Assembly: GCA_021199235.1 (NCBI GenBank) | Contig: JAJQIL010000039.1 | Span: forward strand, 10,586-69,977 | Reading direction: 5' to 3' | Source of the DNA: Lachnospiraceae bacterium | Lineage (GTDB): Bacteria; Bacillota; Clostridia; Lachnospirales; Lachnospiraceae | Length of the DNA: 59,392 nt | In this document: piece by piece, positions 9,522-18,295 of the stretch | Layout of the letters: each line of letters starts with the position of its first letter | Position numbering within the stretch: the first letter of the stretch is position 1 | The notes under the pieces: generated by a model | What the model was told of the DNA's origin: nothing | Databases searched by the model: none | What the model saw: only the letters and a program-made list of their open reading frames with translations | Position numbers and translations under genes: made by a program

Positions 9522-9562
9522 GTCATAAGGAATCCTCCGACTTTGTCGGCAATCCTTATGAC
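9522..9562. repeat. 41-base palindrome spanning the stop codon of the cytidylyltransferase gene
   Basis: Outer arms GTCATAAGGA (9522-9531) and TCCTTATGAC (9553-9562) match perfectly. An inner hairpin CCGAC-TTT-GTCGG lies between them. The TAA stop of the minus-strand gene above it is inside the right arm. It abuts the second palindrome at 9573-9610. Confidence 0.75.
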
Positions 9563-10350
9563 TTGGGACGCAGGCCGCGTCTTCGCATAGCGAACTTGCA
9601 TGACGCGGCTCCACTTCCCGGCTGCGCCAGCCCGAACGCCTGCTCGCTCTCCCGATACTGCAGAAACGCCCGGAACGTATAGACATCCTCCGGCGTCGTC
9701 ACCTTGATATTGCCCCGGTTCCCGGGTACGATGTGCGGCTGGCGGCCAAGTGCCCGGTAAATCGTGCAGGCATCCACCATGCCCTCATACCGGTTCTCTC
9801 TCGCCCGCATCCGCTCATGCGCCTCCAGTATATCTTTCAGATAAAAGCTCTGCGGTGCCTGCGCGGCGTAGCTTTCGCTGCGCAGCGGCACATCCTCCAC
9901 TGTGTTACCGTCCCGGCTTACCAGAATGGTCTCATAACACGGCGTCGCCGTGATCGCGCTCCCGTATTTTTGTACGCTCTCAATGTTGCCGCTGATCACA
10001 TCGTACTCCACGCAGGGGCGGACGCCATCATGAATCAGCACAATGGAATCCTCCGGATTTCCGTCGGACTGCGCCTTTTTCAAAGCATTGTAAATCGAGT
10101 CCTGCGCAGTCTCCCCGCCCGGAACGATTGCCGCCAGTTTATCGATACGGTATTCCTTCACGAGAGCTTCTGTGTATTCCATGTAATCCCTGTTCATGGC
10201 CAGATAAATCCGGTCAATCTCCTCATGTTCCTGAAACAGCTGCAGCGTATGGATCAGGATCGGCTTTCTGTTGATCTCCAGAAACTGCTTCGGAATCCCG
10301 GCTCCCATCCGGACGCCGCTGCCTCCCGCAAAGATAATCGCGATATTCAT
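9556..10350 (-). CDS. IspD/TarI-family cytidylyltransferase
   Basis: 264 residues. Transfers CMP from CTP to a polyol phosphate. The nucleotide-binding loop FAGGSGVRMGAGIPKQFLEI is at the N-terminus, with VLIHDGVRP and the VTTPEDVYTF motif near the C-terminus. Sequence alone cannot separate IspD (methylerythritol phosphate) from TarI (ribitol-5-phosphate). The neighbours, a CDP-glycerol-type polymerase and an SDR, favour a wall-polymer role. The last 25 or so residues, rich in Arg, Gly and Ser, are encoded by two palindromic repeats rather than by family sequence. Confidence 0.85.
   Translation of the reverse strand: MNIAIIFAGGSGVRMGAGIPKQFLEINRKPILIHTLQLFQEHEEIDRIYLAMNRDYMEYTEALVKEYRIDKLAAIVPGGETAQDSIYNALKKAQSDGNPEDSIVLIHDGVRPCVEYDVISGNIESVQKYGSAITATPCYETILVSRDGNTVEDVPLRSESYAAQAPQSFYLKDILEAHERMRARENRYEGMVDACTIYRALGRQPHIVPGNRGNIKVTTPEDVYTFRAFLQYRESEQAFGLAQPGSGAASCKFAMRRRGLRPKS
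9573..9610. repeat. Palindromic element inside the 3' end of the cytidylyltransferase gene
   Basis: Arms GCCGCGTC and GACGCGGC are perfect 8-bp complements about 20 bases apart. The loop itself contains TTCGC-ATA-GCGAA. Together with 9522-9562 this makes a block of about 90 bases of nested dyads that the reading frame passes through. Confidence 0.7.
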
Positions 10351-10455
10351 CTTGTCTCACCCCGTATCTGTTTCCGATGTTTCACAGCTGTCAGCAAACC
10401 TCACAGCCCGTCTGATGCCCGTGCTTCCCGTGCTTCGCAGAGACGATCCGGCTCC

Positions 10456-11697
10456 TCAGTCAAGTCCTGCCAGCTTCAGGATCCGCTCCGTCGCATGTCC
10501 GTCACAGGATCCGACATAGGTCTTGCGGAACGCGTCAATCTCTCCGGCATGCTCCGCACACCAGTTATTTGCCTGCTCCAGCGCGGCCTTCAGCTCCGCT
10601 TCCGTCTGTGCCAGCGGAAACGGCATACTCCGATAATCAATATAAAATCCGCGTTTTTCCTCATACTCTTCCAGGTCCGGCGCGAACAGGATCACCGGCC
10701 TCTGGTAAAGCAGATCATCAAACAGCACCGACGAATAATCGGTGATCAGCACATCTGCGACCGGGAACAGCTCCTCGGTAGGGATCGTGCTGTTGGAAAC
10801 CATCTCGTGCCTGTCCACATGCGGGTGCGCTTTGATGACAAAATACCAGTCGTCTTTCAGGGCATCCGCAGTCTGCCGGACTGCCTCCAGCCCCTCAAGC
10901 CGCGGTCTGGCGGCATTTCCGCGGAAAGTCGGAGCCCAGAGAGCCACTTTTTTCCCGGATGCTTCCGGGTGCAGTTTCCGAAAGTTCTCCCGGCACCGTT
11001 CATTCCATTCCGTATCAAAATAAAAATCCGTCCGGCTGATCCCGGTCGCAAAAATATGCTCCCTTGAAAGGCGCAGCGCCCGCTCATGCACCGGGACACA
11101 AATTGGGGCGCTCATCGTCAGATACGTGTAATTACCGAACATGTCGCCGCTATAGCCCTTCGGAATATCCTCCCCCGCGTCATAGGCGATCTTCTTGGTC
11201 AGCCCACAGGAATGCCAGAGCTGCACCACTTTTGTCTCCGGACGTTTCCGGCACGATGCCGCCGGCAGAAAATAATCGCAGATAAACACATACTCGGCCA
11301 CCGCGTAGCGCCTCATGAAACGCAGCAGATAGCGCGCCAGCGCGATAAAAGAGAGGGTGTCAAAGTCCGTCACAAAGTTCTCAATGTGATATCGGGTATT
11401 ATCATTCGGGACGGCCGTTCCTGCACTGCCTGCAGATGCAATACCATCTGCCGGTTCCTCGCAGTCCGGCGGCATAGTATCGCCCGACGCCCCCGCGGAA
11501 ACCGTTTCGTTCATTTCCATCTGGTGCACAGCTTCATACATCCTTTGCATGGAAAACGGCATCTTTGCATGGTGCGCATCCGCAAAAAGCACCAGTCCTT
11601 TCTCCACGGGTCTGCGGCGGTACACGCTGTACACCAGAGGAAGCAGCCGGTTCTGCAGCAGCATTTTTATTTTCTGTTTCAGCTGAAACGCTATCAT
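10456..11697 (-). CDS. CDP-glycerol:poly(glycerophosphate) glycerophosphotransferase family protein
   Basis: 413 residues from the ATG at 11697, eight bases after the stop of the upstream gene and behind AAGGAAT; an ATG at 11727 would overlap that gene and lacks a site. The TagB/TagF pattern is clear: VVQLWHSCG, ATGISRTDF, ALWAPTFRG, VIKAHPH, and LITDYSSVLFD near the C-terminus. These enzymes add glycerol- or ribitol-phosphate from a CDP donor to wall polymers. A Gly/Ala/Pro-rich stretch of about 35 residues (around 60-100) before NTRYHIENF looks like an insertion. The partner cytidylyltransferase lies just downstream. Confidence 0.88.
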   Translation of the reverse strand: MIAFQLKQKIKMLLQNRLLPLVYSVYRRRPVEKGLVLFADAHHAKMPFSMQRMYEAVHQMEMNETVSAGASGDTMPPDCEEPADGIASAGSAGTAVPNDNTRYHIENFVTDFDTLSFIALARYLLRFMRRYAVAEYVFICDYFLPAASCRKRPETKVVQLWHSCGLTKKIAYDAGEDIPKGYSGDMFGNYTYLTMSAPICVPVHERALRLSREHIFATGISRTDFYFDTEWNERCRENFRKLHPEASGKKVALWAPTFRGNAARPRLEGLEAVRQTADALKDDWYFVIKAHPHVDRHEMVSNSTIPTEELFPVADVLITDYSSVLFDDLLYQRPVILFAPDLEEYEEKRGFYIDYRSMPFPLAQTEAELKAALEQANNWCAEHAGEIDAFRKTYVGSCDGHATERILKLAGLD

Positions 11698-11704
11698 TCC
11701 TTTT

Positions 11705-13639
11705 TTATTCCTTTTTCCCGCCGTCATTCAGCCACGGCATGCGCTCCGTTTCTGCCGCCTGCAGCGCTGCCGCGATCACTTTATCCATATCGTAATACCG
11801 GTAGGAGCCCAGCCGCCCGCCGAAGATCACATTATTCTCTTTTTCCGCCAGAGCGCGGTATTTCTCATAGAGCGCGTTGTTCTTCTCGTCGTTGACCGGG
11901 TAGTACGGCTCCATCCCCGGATGCCACTCGGCCGAGTATTCTCTGGAAATGATGGAAAAATCCTTCGGATGCTCCTGCTCCGCCTCCGGCTCAAAATGTT
12001 TATGCTCGATCACACGCGTATACGGAACCTCCCGGTCCGTATAATTGATCACGGCGTTGCCCTGATAATTGGCTTCCTCCACGCGCTCCGTCTCAAAACG
12101 GACGCTGCGGTACTCCAGATGACCGTAGCAGAAATCAAAATACTCATCGATCATCCCGGTGTATACCACCTTGTCATAAGAATCCGCGTGTTCCTTCCGA
12201 TACTCAAAAAAGTCCGTGTCCGTCATCACGTCCACATCGTCCAGCAGGATCTCCACCAGATTCGTGTAACCGCCGATCGGGATTCCCTGATAGCGGTCGT
12301 TGAAATAATTGTTGTCATAGGTAAAGCGAAGCGGCAGTCTGCGGATGATAAATGCCGGCAGATCTTTGCAGTCCCTGCCCCACTGTTTTTCCGTATAGCC
12401 TTTGACCAGCTTCTCATAGACATCCCGTCCGACCAGGGAGAGTGCCTGCTCCTCCAGGTTCTTCGGCTCCGTGATGTGAAGCTCGGCTACCTGCTCCGCG
12501 ATCTTATCCTTCACCTCCTGCGGCTTTTTCAGATTCCACAGGCGGCTGAAGGTATTCATATTAAACGGCAGATTGTAAATCTCATCCTTATAAATCGCCA
12601 CCGGCGAATTGATATAATGATTGAACTCCACCAGATCCGTGACATATTTCCAGATCACCTCGTCGCTGGTGTGGAAAATATGCGCGCCGTACCGGTGCAC
12701 CTGAATTCCGTCCACATCCTCCGTATAAATATTTCCTCCGATATGGCTTCTCTTATCGATGACCAGGCACCGTTTGCCGGACTTTGTCATCTCATTTGCG
12801 AATACCGCGCCGAACAATCCGGCCCCCACGATCAGGTAATCGTATTTTTTCCCCTGCGCTTTCAGCTGCATCCGTCTCTCCTCCCTGCGCTGATGGATCA
12901 TCCTCGCCTGCTCTTCTTTGTATGCGTCGCAGACCTCTCTGGCGTCTCCAGTCATGCGCATATGCCCCTTATCCAGCCAGATGGCCTTGTCGCAGAGTGA
13001 TTTCACCGACTCGATGTTGTGCGAAACATAGAGCAGCGTCGTCCCGGTGGAAAGCATCTGCTGCATCCGCTCGTTGCATTTCCGGCGAAAACGCATATCG
13101 CCGACCTCCAGCACCTCATCCACGATCAGGATATCCGGGTTCACCACTGTGGCCACGGCAAAGCCGAGCCGCGCCTTCATGCCGGAGGAAAAATTTTTCA
13201 GCGGAGAATCCAGAAAACGATCCATATCGGCAAACGCAACGATCTCGTCAAAATGCTCCTCCATAAACGCCCTGGAATGCCCGAGCACCAGCCCGTTCAG
13301 ATAAATGTTTTCCCGCGCCGTCAGATCCGGATCAAATCCGGCCCCCAGCTCGATCAGCGGAGCCGTCGTGCCGCGCACGACCACAGAACCCTTATAGGGC
13401 TTTAAGATGCCGCTGACTGTCTTCAGCAGCGTGGATTTCCCCGCGCCGTTCACGCCGACCAGCCCCCACGCTTCGCCGGGCTGCACCTGAAAACTGATGT
13501 CCTGCAGCGGCAGGAATTCCTGAAACATCAGCTCATGCTTCACGAGCTTGATCGCGTATTCCTTAAGGTCATTGGCCTTCTCGCTCGCCATATTAAACTG
13601 TACCGTCAGATCATTGACTTCGATAATCGGTGTACTCAT
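11705..13639 (-). CDS. Fusion of a polysaccharide-export ABC ATPase (TagH/Wzt type) with UDP-galactopyranose mutase
   Basis: 644 residues in one frame. Residues 1-255 are an exporter ATPase: Walker A GVNGAGKST at 62-70, signature SSGMKAR at 151-157, Walker B ILIVDE at 170-175 and H-loop VSHN near 207. A short basic linker (RREERRMQLKAQGKK) leads into a complete Glf from about 266: FAD motif VGAGLFG, HRYGAHIFHTS, YTEKQWG, RYQGIPIGGYTNL and FGGRLGSYRYYDMD. Glf converts UDP-galactopyranose to UDP-galactofuranose. The two activities are normally separate proteins. The fusion suggests a galactofuranose-containing polymer is exported by this system. It follows the permease gene by 13 bases. Confidence 0.93.
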   Translation of the reverse strand: MSTPIIEVNDLTVQFNMASEKANDLKEYAIKLVKHELMFQEFLPLQDISFQVQPGEAWGLVGVNGAGKSTLLKTVSGILKPYKGSVVVRGTTAPLIELGAGFDPDLTARENIYLNGLVLGHSRAFMEEHFDEIVAFADMDRFLDSPLKNFSSGMKARLGFAVATVVNPDILIVDEVLEVGDMRFRRKCNERMQQMLSTGTTLLYVSHNIESVKSLCDKAIWLDKGHMRMTGDAREVCDAYKEEQARMIHQRREERRMQLKAQGKKYDYLIVGAGLFGAVFANEMTKSGKRCLVIDKRSHIGGNIYTEDVDGIQVHRYGAHIFHTSDEVIWKYVTDLVEFNHYINSPVAIYKDEIYNLPFNMNTFSRLWNLKKPQEVKDKIAEQVAELHITEPKNLEEQALSLVGRDVYEKLVKGYTEKQWGRDCKDLPAFIIRRLPLRFTYDNNYFNDRYQGIPIGGYTNLVEILLDDVDVMTDTDFFEYRKEHADSYDKVVYTGMIDEYFDFCYGHLEYRSVRFETERVEEANYQGNAVINYTDREVPYTRVIEHKHFEPEAEQEHPKDFSIISREYSAEWHPGMEPYYPVNDEKNNALYEKYRALAEKENNVIFGGRLGSYRYYDMDKVIAAALQAAETERMPWLNDGGKKE

Positions 13640-13652
13640 GTTTATCCCTTTT

Positions 13653-14441
13653 CTATATATATAAAACGAATCGGTCCTTTGACCTCTGGAAGGTCCAGGT
13701 GCCGAAGATCAGCATCAGAAACGCCATGATCCAGCCGCCCCAGAATACCCGCGGCCCCGGAATATTCCCGTAATAAACCAGATCCCGGAACTGCGCCACG
13801 TAATAGTACAGCGGATTGAACGCCTTTACGAGAAAGCGCAGCGTATCCGGCAGGCGGTTGATATCATAGAGGATCGGCGTCAGATACAGCCAGGCGGTCA
13901 TGACCGCGCCGTAAATATGCTCGACATCCCGGAAGAACACGTTGAACTGCGCCAGAAACAGACCGAGCCCGCAGCAGAACAGATAAATCTGAACTACCAC
14001 CAGCGGGATCAGCAAAATGGTCAGGTAAAATCTGGCTCCTGTAAACAGCATCACCAGAAACAGCGCCCCGAAGGAAAAAACCATCTCGATCATGCATCCC
14101 GTAATGCCCGCCACGGTAAAAATGTATTTGGGCACATAGACCTTCTGCAGAAGAGCGGAATTCTTCGTCACGGACTTCATCGCGTGTGTCGTACTCGTCT
14201 TCAGGAAGTCATACATCAGGCGTCCCGACAGCAGATAGACCGGGTAGTTTTCGATCTCTTTTCCCAGGATATTGGAAAATACGATGGTCAGCACGATCAT
14301 CAGCAGCAGCGGCTGCAGGATGGACCATGCATAGCCAAGAAAGCTGCGCCGGTATTTCAGCTTCAGGTCGCGCTTTACCAGCTCGATCATGAGATCTTTG
14401 TATTGAAAAAAGGTTTTGATACGATATTTTAAAAGCTTCAT
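13653..14441 (-). CDS. ABC-2 type permease for polysaccharide or teichoic acid export (TagG/Wzm)
   Basis: 262 residues from the ATG at 14441 (MKLLKYRIKTFFQYKDLMIELV). The family opening is followed by RDLKLKYRRSFLGYAWSILQPL and about six hydrophobic segments, ending with a stretch typical of the family (FNPLYYYVAQFRDLVYY). It pairs with the fused ATPase immediately downstream to flip lipid-linked polymer across the membrane. It is the first gene of the minus-strand cluster. Confidence 0.92.
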   Translation of the reverse strand: MKLLKYRIKTFFQYKDLMIELVKRDLKLKYRRSFLGYAWSILQPLLLMIVLTIVFSNILGKEIENYPVYLLSGRLMYDFLKTSTTHAMKSVTKNSALLQKVYVPKYIFTVAGITGCMIEMVFSFGALFLVMLFTGARFYLTILLIPLVVVQIYLFCCGLGLFLAQFNVFFRDVEHIYGAVMTAWLYLTPILYDINRLPDTLRFLVKAFNPLYYYVAQFRDLVYYGNIPGPRVFWGGWIMAFLMLIFGTWTFQRSKDRFVLYI

Positions 14442-14493
14442 TATTTTTCCCGTGCCAGTTCTTTCCTTTACTGCAGTTTTTATAACAGACCGT

Positions 14494-14522
14494 ATTTTAT
14501 CATATCCGAATTTGCATTGCAA
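14494..14522 (-). promoter_or_regulatory. Sigma-A promoter of the surface polymer cluster
   Basis: On the minus strand TTGCAA (14522-14517), a 17-base spacer and TAAAAT (14499-14494), about 50 bases before the permease start. Confidence 0.6.
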
Positions 14523-14616
14523 CCGTTCCACGTTTTTCCTTCCGCCAAAATCCCCCTGATTCTCCTCATTTTCAATAAAATTCCACATATAAGGCGCGTT
14601 TTTGTTCATCTTGGTT

Positions 14617-14645
14617 TTGACAAGGCAAAACTGGTATGATACACT
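14617..14645 (+). promoter_or_regulatory. Sigma-A promoter of the TPR/AAA gene
   Basis: TTGACA (14617-14622), 17-base spacer, TACACT (14640-14645). About 50 bases before the GTG start at 14696. It diverges from the polymer cluster promoter. Confidence 0.6.
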
Positions 14646-14695
14646 GTCTGAAATGGAAACAATACAGATAAAAAGCAGATACAAAAGACGATGAG

Positions 14696-17317
14696 GTGGC
14701 AAAGTTGGATAAGTACGAATACAATCTCAAGCTGGAAGAAATCGACAAGCTGGTAGACCAGGGCGATTATGATGCGGCGGCTAAGCTGGCGGACTCCATA
14801 GAATGGCGCCGGGTTCGGAATGTCCGCACATTGTGTCTGATCAGTGAGATTTACGAGGCTGCCGGGCAGCTTGACAAAAGTAAGGACATGCTGGTACGCG
14901 CGTACCGGAAGTCTCCGGTCGGACGCACGGTTCTCTATCGGCTGGTCGAAGTAACGACGGCCCTCGGACAGTTTGACGAAGCTCTGGAATATTATTCCGA
15001 ATATGTACAGACCGCTCCACATGACAACAACCGCTATATTCTCAAATATATGATATACAAAGGCAGAGGAAGTTCCCCGGAAGAGCTGATTCCGATCCTG
15101 GAGGAATACCTCGGACAGGAATACACTGAGCGCTGGGCCTATGAGCTTGCGACCGTTTATCAGCAGGCGGGGCAGATACAGAAATGTCTGGCCGCATGCG
15201 ACGATCTGGTTCTGTGGTTCCATTCCGGCAAATATGTGAAAAAGGCACTTGACCTGAAAAAACGCTACGCCATGCTGACTCCCAAGCAGCAGCAGATCTA
15301 TGATGTCTGCCTGCAGGAGGACGCACAGAGCGATTATTTCGAAAACGAGGACGAGGAAGGCACTACTGTTCAGAATACGGATAATGCCGGCGACGAAGTG
15401 ATCGCGGAAAACATCATTGCCCAGACCGAGAAAGAGATTGCGGAGGATGTTGCCGCGCGCAAGGCCGAGATGGAAAAGGCCGCGCAGGGCGCAAAGCCGG
15501 CCAGAGCCGCAGCTGCTCCGGCAAAGGAAGCCTTACCGGGATTGGAAGGTCTTGCCCCACTGACGGAGGAGGAAATGGATCCGGCTATATTCTCTCTTGA
15601 CGAATCGGATGATACAGAGAATCCGGAGCAGGATGATCTGCAGGTAGAGCTCGCCAGAAGTGTGCGAAAAGTAATCTCCGGCGTGGCAAGGAATCCGGAA
15701 TTAAATGAAGATGATGTCCCGGCCGCTGTGGAAGAACGGCTGAGAAATATTCAGGAACCGCCCAGACGCCGCGAAGAGCCGGAATCAAAAGCCGCAAAGC
15801 TTTCCATCGACGATATTCTTCTCTCTATGGGGGAAAAGGGCAGACAGGCAGCCGCGCAGGCCAGAGCACAAAGAGAAGCAGCTGAAGCGGCGGCAGCCTC
15901 CGCCAATACGGCAGAAGCGGCTGCTCCCGCAAACACAGCAGATCCTGTCAAAGAAGCCGCATCTGCAGACGAAGCAGGCTCTGCCCGGGAAGCTGAAAAT
16001 GCGAACGAAACAATGCCGGTAAAGGAAGCCGTTCCCGCAGAGGCGCCGGATTCCGCAGACGAAGCCGTTCCCGCAGAAGCAGCAACGGAAGAAAAAACGG
16101 CCGGCGGAAGATCCATCGCGGCCGCTGCCACAGAAGAGCTGACAGCAAAACAGCTGGAAGCAATCCGCTATTCCAACCATCCGGAAAAGCTGCTGAAGAA
16201 TCGGAGCGCTCTTCCGTCTTATTCCGAAGACACCGATCTTGGCATGACGTGGAGGATCGTCAATACCAAAGAAGAGCTTCAGGAAGCCGCACGGAAAGAA
16301 CTGCTCGCAACCAGGACTATCCGGATCCCCACAGAAGAAGTAGCAGAAATATATTCTCATCAGACCGAAGGGATACAGGAAGATGCAGGCACCGCTCCAG
16401 AAGAGCCTGCTGCGTCAGATGTTTTGGAGAATACCGCCCAGTCCGATGCATCAGGCAGCACGGAAGCTGCCGTCAAAGACAATCCTGTACAGGCAGCTGC
16501 TGCGCAGGAAGCTGAGGCCGCCGCCGTTGAGGATGAAGATGAAGGCGGGGAATACTATGATGACCCATTAACGATTGAACCTTATCTTCGAGGGCTGTTT
16601 AGGGGCTTTACGGAAATAGACGGGCTGGAGGATCAGATCGCGAATGCGATTCTTCAGGCCATGGCCAAGGGCGACGACCGCACTTCCCGCACCGGAAATC
16701 TTCTGATCTTCGGACCGCATGGTTCCGGCAAGACAACGCTTGCGACCGGTATAGCTAAAGCGATCGCACAGGAAAAAGGCCTGAAAACTGCCAAAATGGC
16801 GCGCATTTACGCGTCGGATCTGAATCGCCGGGACATCGCGGCGACGATTGCAAAGATTGCCGGCGGTACACTGATCGTCGAGGAAGCGGGCGATCTGGAC
16901 GATAATACTGTCGATCAGATGACCACAGCCATGGAGTTCCGCACAGACGGTCTGATTGTAATCCTGGAGGATGAGCAGAGATATGTGCACGAGCTTTTGA
17001 TGAAGCACCCCCGCTTCACAATGAAGTTTACCGCACAGATTTACCTTCCTGTATATACGGCAGACGAACTGTCCATGTTCGCGCAGCAGCATGCGAACGA
17101 CCTGGACTATATGATCAGTGAGGACGGCTTCGAAGTGATCCGGCAGAAAGTGGCGGCAGCAGCGCCCACTGAGACCCCGATGTCTGTAGCGGATGTCATT
17201 GCACTGGTAGATCAGGCAATCCGCCGCTCAAATAAATTCATGCGCAAGATGTCCATGGGCAAAAAGCGCTATGACGAGAACGACTACGTCCTGCTGTTTG
17301 CAAAGGATTTCAAATAG
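14696..17317 (+). CDS. TPR-repeat protein with a long Ala/Glu-rich linker and a C-terminal AAA ATPase domain
   Basis: 873 residues, GTG start (VAKLDKYEYNLKLEEI); a TTG at 14705 is an alternative. Residues 1-210 are helical TPR-like repeats. About 230-620 is low-complexity, acidic and Ala-rich, with tandem blocks of the AAAPANTADPVKEAASADEA kind, and is presumably disordered. From about 630 an AAA module of CbbX/ClpX flavour begins: FRGFTEIDGLEDQI, Walker A GPHGSGKTT, and Walker B TLIVEEAGDLDD with Glu-Glu rather than Asp-Glu. No transmembrane segment. Function unknown; the architecture suggests an ATP-driven scaffold or remodeller. A terminator follows. Confidence 0.8.
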   Translation: MAKLDKYEYNLKLEEIDKLVDQGDYDAAAKLADSIEWRRVRNVRTLCLISEIYEAAGQLDKSKDMLVRAYRKSPVGRTVLYRLVEVTTALGQFDEALEYYSEYVQTAPHDNNRYILKYMIYKGRGSSPEELIPILEEYLGQEYTERWAYELATVYQQAGQIQKCLAACDDLVLWFHSGKYVKKALDLKKRYAMLTPKQQQIYDVCLQEDAQSDYFENEDEEGTTVQNTDNAGDEVIAENIIAQTEKEIAEDVAARKAEMEKAAQGAKPARAAAAPAKEALPGLEGLAPLTEEEMDPAIFSLDESDDTENPEQDDLQVELARSVRKVISGVARNPELNEDDVPAAVEERLRNIQEPPRRREEPESKAAKLSIDDILLSMGEKGRQAAAQARAQREAAEAAAASANTAEAAAPANTADPVKEAASADEAGSAREAENANETMPVKEAVPAEAPDSADEAVPAEAATEEKTAGGRSIAAAATEELTAKQLEAIRYSNHPEKLLKNRSALPSYSEDTDLGMTWRIVNTKEELQEAARKELLATRTIRIPTEEVAEIYSHQTEGIQEDAGTAPEEPAASDVLENTAQSDASGSTEAAVKDNPVQAAAAQEAEAAAVEDEDEGGEYYDDPLTIEPYLRGLFRGFTEIDGLEDQIANAILQAMAKGDDRTSRTGNLLIFGPHGSGKTTLATGIAKAIAQEKGLKTAKMARIYASDLNRRDIAATIAKIAGGTLIVEEAGDLDDNTVDQMTTAMEFRTDGLIVILEDEQRYVHELLMKHPRFTMKFTAQIYLPVYTADELSMFAQQHANDLDYMISEDGFEVIRQKVAAAAPTETPMSVADVIALVDQAIRRSNKFMRKMSMGKKRYDENDYVLLFAKDFK

Positions 17318-17330
17318 TCTTTTCAATCAT

Positions 17331-17369
17331 AAAAACTGCCTTTTCCCGAAAGGGATTTGGTAGTTTTTT
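17331..17369 (+). terminator. Rho-independent terminator after the TPR/AAA gene
   Basis: AAAACTGCC pairs with GGTAGTTTT (one G-U), an inner TCCC-GAA-GGGA adds to the stem, and T6 follows. Confidence 0.75.
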
Positions 17370-17407
17370 CGCAATAAAATATCAAATTAATTATTTTCAG
17401 ATTTTTC

Positions 17408-17436
17408 GAGACAAATCCAAAAATTCATGTTATAAT
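17408..17436 (+). promoter_or_regulatory. Promoter of the cytidylate-kinase-like gene
   Basis: GAGACA (17408-17413), 17-base spacer, TATAAT (17431-17436). The leader to the ATG at 17531 is about 90 bases. Confidence 0.5.
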
Positions 17437-17530
17437 TGCTGTACCAATATACATGCTGTAAGGAGTACCGAGATTCCGGTAATCCAGGGAATCCTTATAA
17501 AACAAAATATAATAACGGGAGGTACTGCAT

Positions 17531-18142
17531 ATGGCAAAAAAAGTTGTGATTGCGATCGGCCGCCAGTTCGGAAGCGGCGGACATGAGATCGGAGAAAAGC
17601 TGGCAGGAAAGCTGGGCATTAAATTTTATGACAAGGAACTGATCAAGGTCATCGCAAAACAGAGTGGGCTGTGCGAGAAAGTCCTCGAAAGCTACGACGA
17701 AAAACCGACGAACAGTCTGCTGTATTCGATCGTAATGGACGTCTATCCGTCCGTTATGTACACAGGACCGACAATTGACCAGCAGATTTATCAGGCAAAT
17801 TACGACACGATCAAGCAGCTTGGCGAGACCTCCTGTGTGATCGTCGGACGCTGCGCAGATTATATCTTAAGAGACTGCCCGGAGCTGGTCAGCGTATTTA
17901 TCCACGCGGACGATGATTTCCGCGCGAAGCGCATTGCGGCAGAATATCAACTCCCGGACGCAAAGGTTCGTGATATGCTGGTAAAGACAGATAAGAAGCG
18001 CGCCAGCTACTACAATTTCCAGTCGGAGAAAAAGTGGGGCGCCGCTGTCAGCTACAATCTCTGCATCGACAGCAGTTCCATCGGTATCGAAGGAAGCGTA
18101 AAATTAATTGAGAATTACATACAGTGCCGCGGGCTGCTGTGA
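17531..18142 (+). CDS. Cytidylate kinase-like protein
   Basis: 203 residues. The opening KKVVIAIGRQFGSGGHEIGEKLA is the P-loop of the cytidylate-kinase-like family (PF13189), followed by FYDKELI. VIVGRCADYIL lies near the middle and DKKRASYYNF near the lid. The true Cmk gene is usually separate, so the substrate is uncertain. GGGAGG precedes the ATG. A single-gene unit with its own promoter. Confidence 0.85.
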   Translation: MAKKVVIAIGRQFGSGGHEIGEKLAGKLGIKFYDKELIKVIAKQSGLCEKVLESYDEKPTNSLLYSIVMDVYPSVMYTGPTIDQQIYQANYDTIKQLGETSCVIVGRCADYILRDCPELVSVFIHADDDFRAKRIAAEYQLPDAKVRDMLVKTDKKRASYYNFQSEKKWGAAVSYNLCIDSSSIGIEGSVKLIENYIQCRGLL

Positions 18143-18177
18143 TATTCGAATTACAAACGCGTGCCGCAGGCACACTG

Positions 18178-18232
18178 ATGAAAGAAGCCGCTGTCCCATT
18201 CCTCCTGCGGATTGGGCGGCGGCTTTCATCAC
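18178..18232. terminator. Long imperfect dyad after the cytidylate-kinase-like gene
   Basis: GATGAAAG-AA-GCCGC pairs with GCGGCTTTCATC, and an inner TCCCA/TGGG extends the stem. No U-tract follows on the plus strand, so its terminator strength is uncertain. Confidence 0.5.
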
Positions 18233-18260
18233 ACAGCTTCTTACAAAGGCCCGCGCATAG

Positions 18261-18295
18261 AAAAATCGGAGGACCTTTGTCCTCCGATCCTATAT
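18261..18295 (-). terminator. Strong terminator of the 18.3-19.2 kb minus-strand unit
   Basis: Perfect 10-bp arms ATCGGAGGAC (18265-18274) and GTCCTCCGAT (18279-18288) with a 4-base loop. On the minus strand the stem is followed by TTTTTCT; on the plus strand by a weaker TATATTTTTA. Confidence 0.75.

Noticed and set aside
9733-11067. 444-codon plus-strand ORF across the cytidylyltransferase and TagF-like genes
   Set aside because: Spans two well-recognised minus-strand genes and their gap; no ribosome binding site and no family features.
11921-13000. 359-codon plus-strand ORF opposite the ATPase/Glf fusion
   Set aside because: Antisense shadow of the Glf and ATPase motifs.
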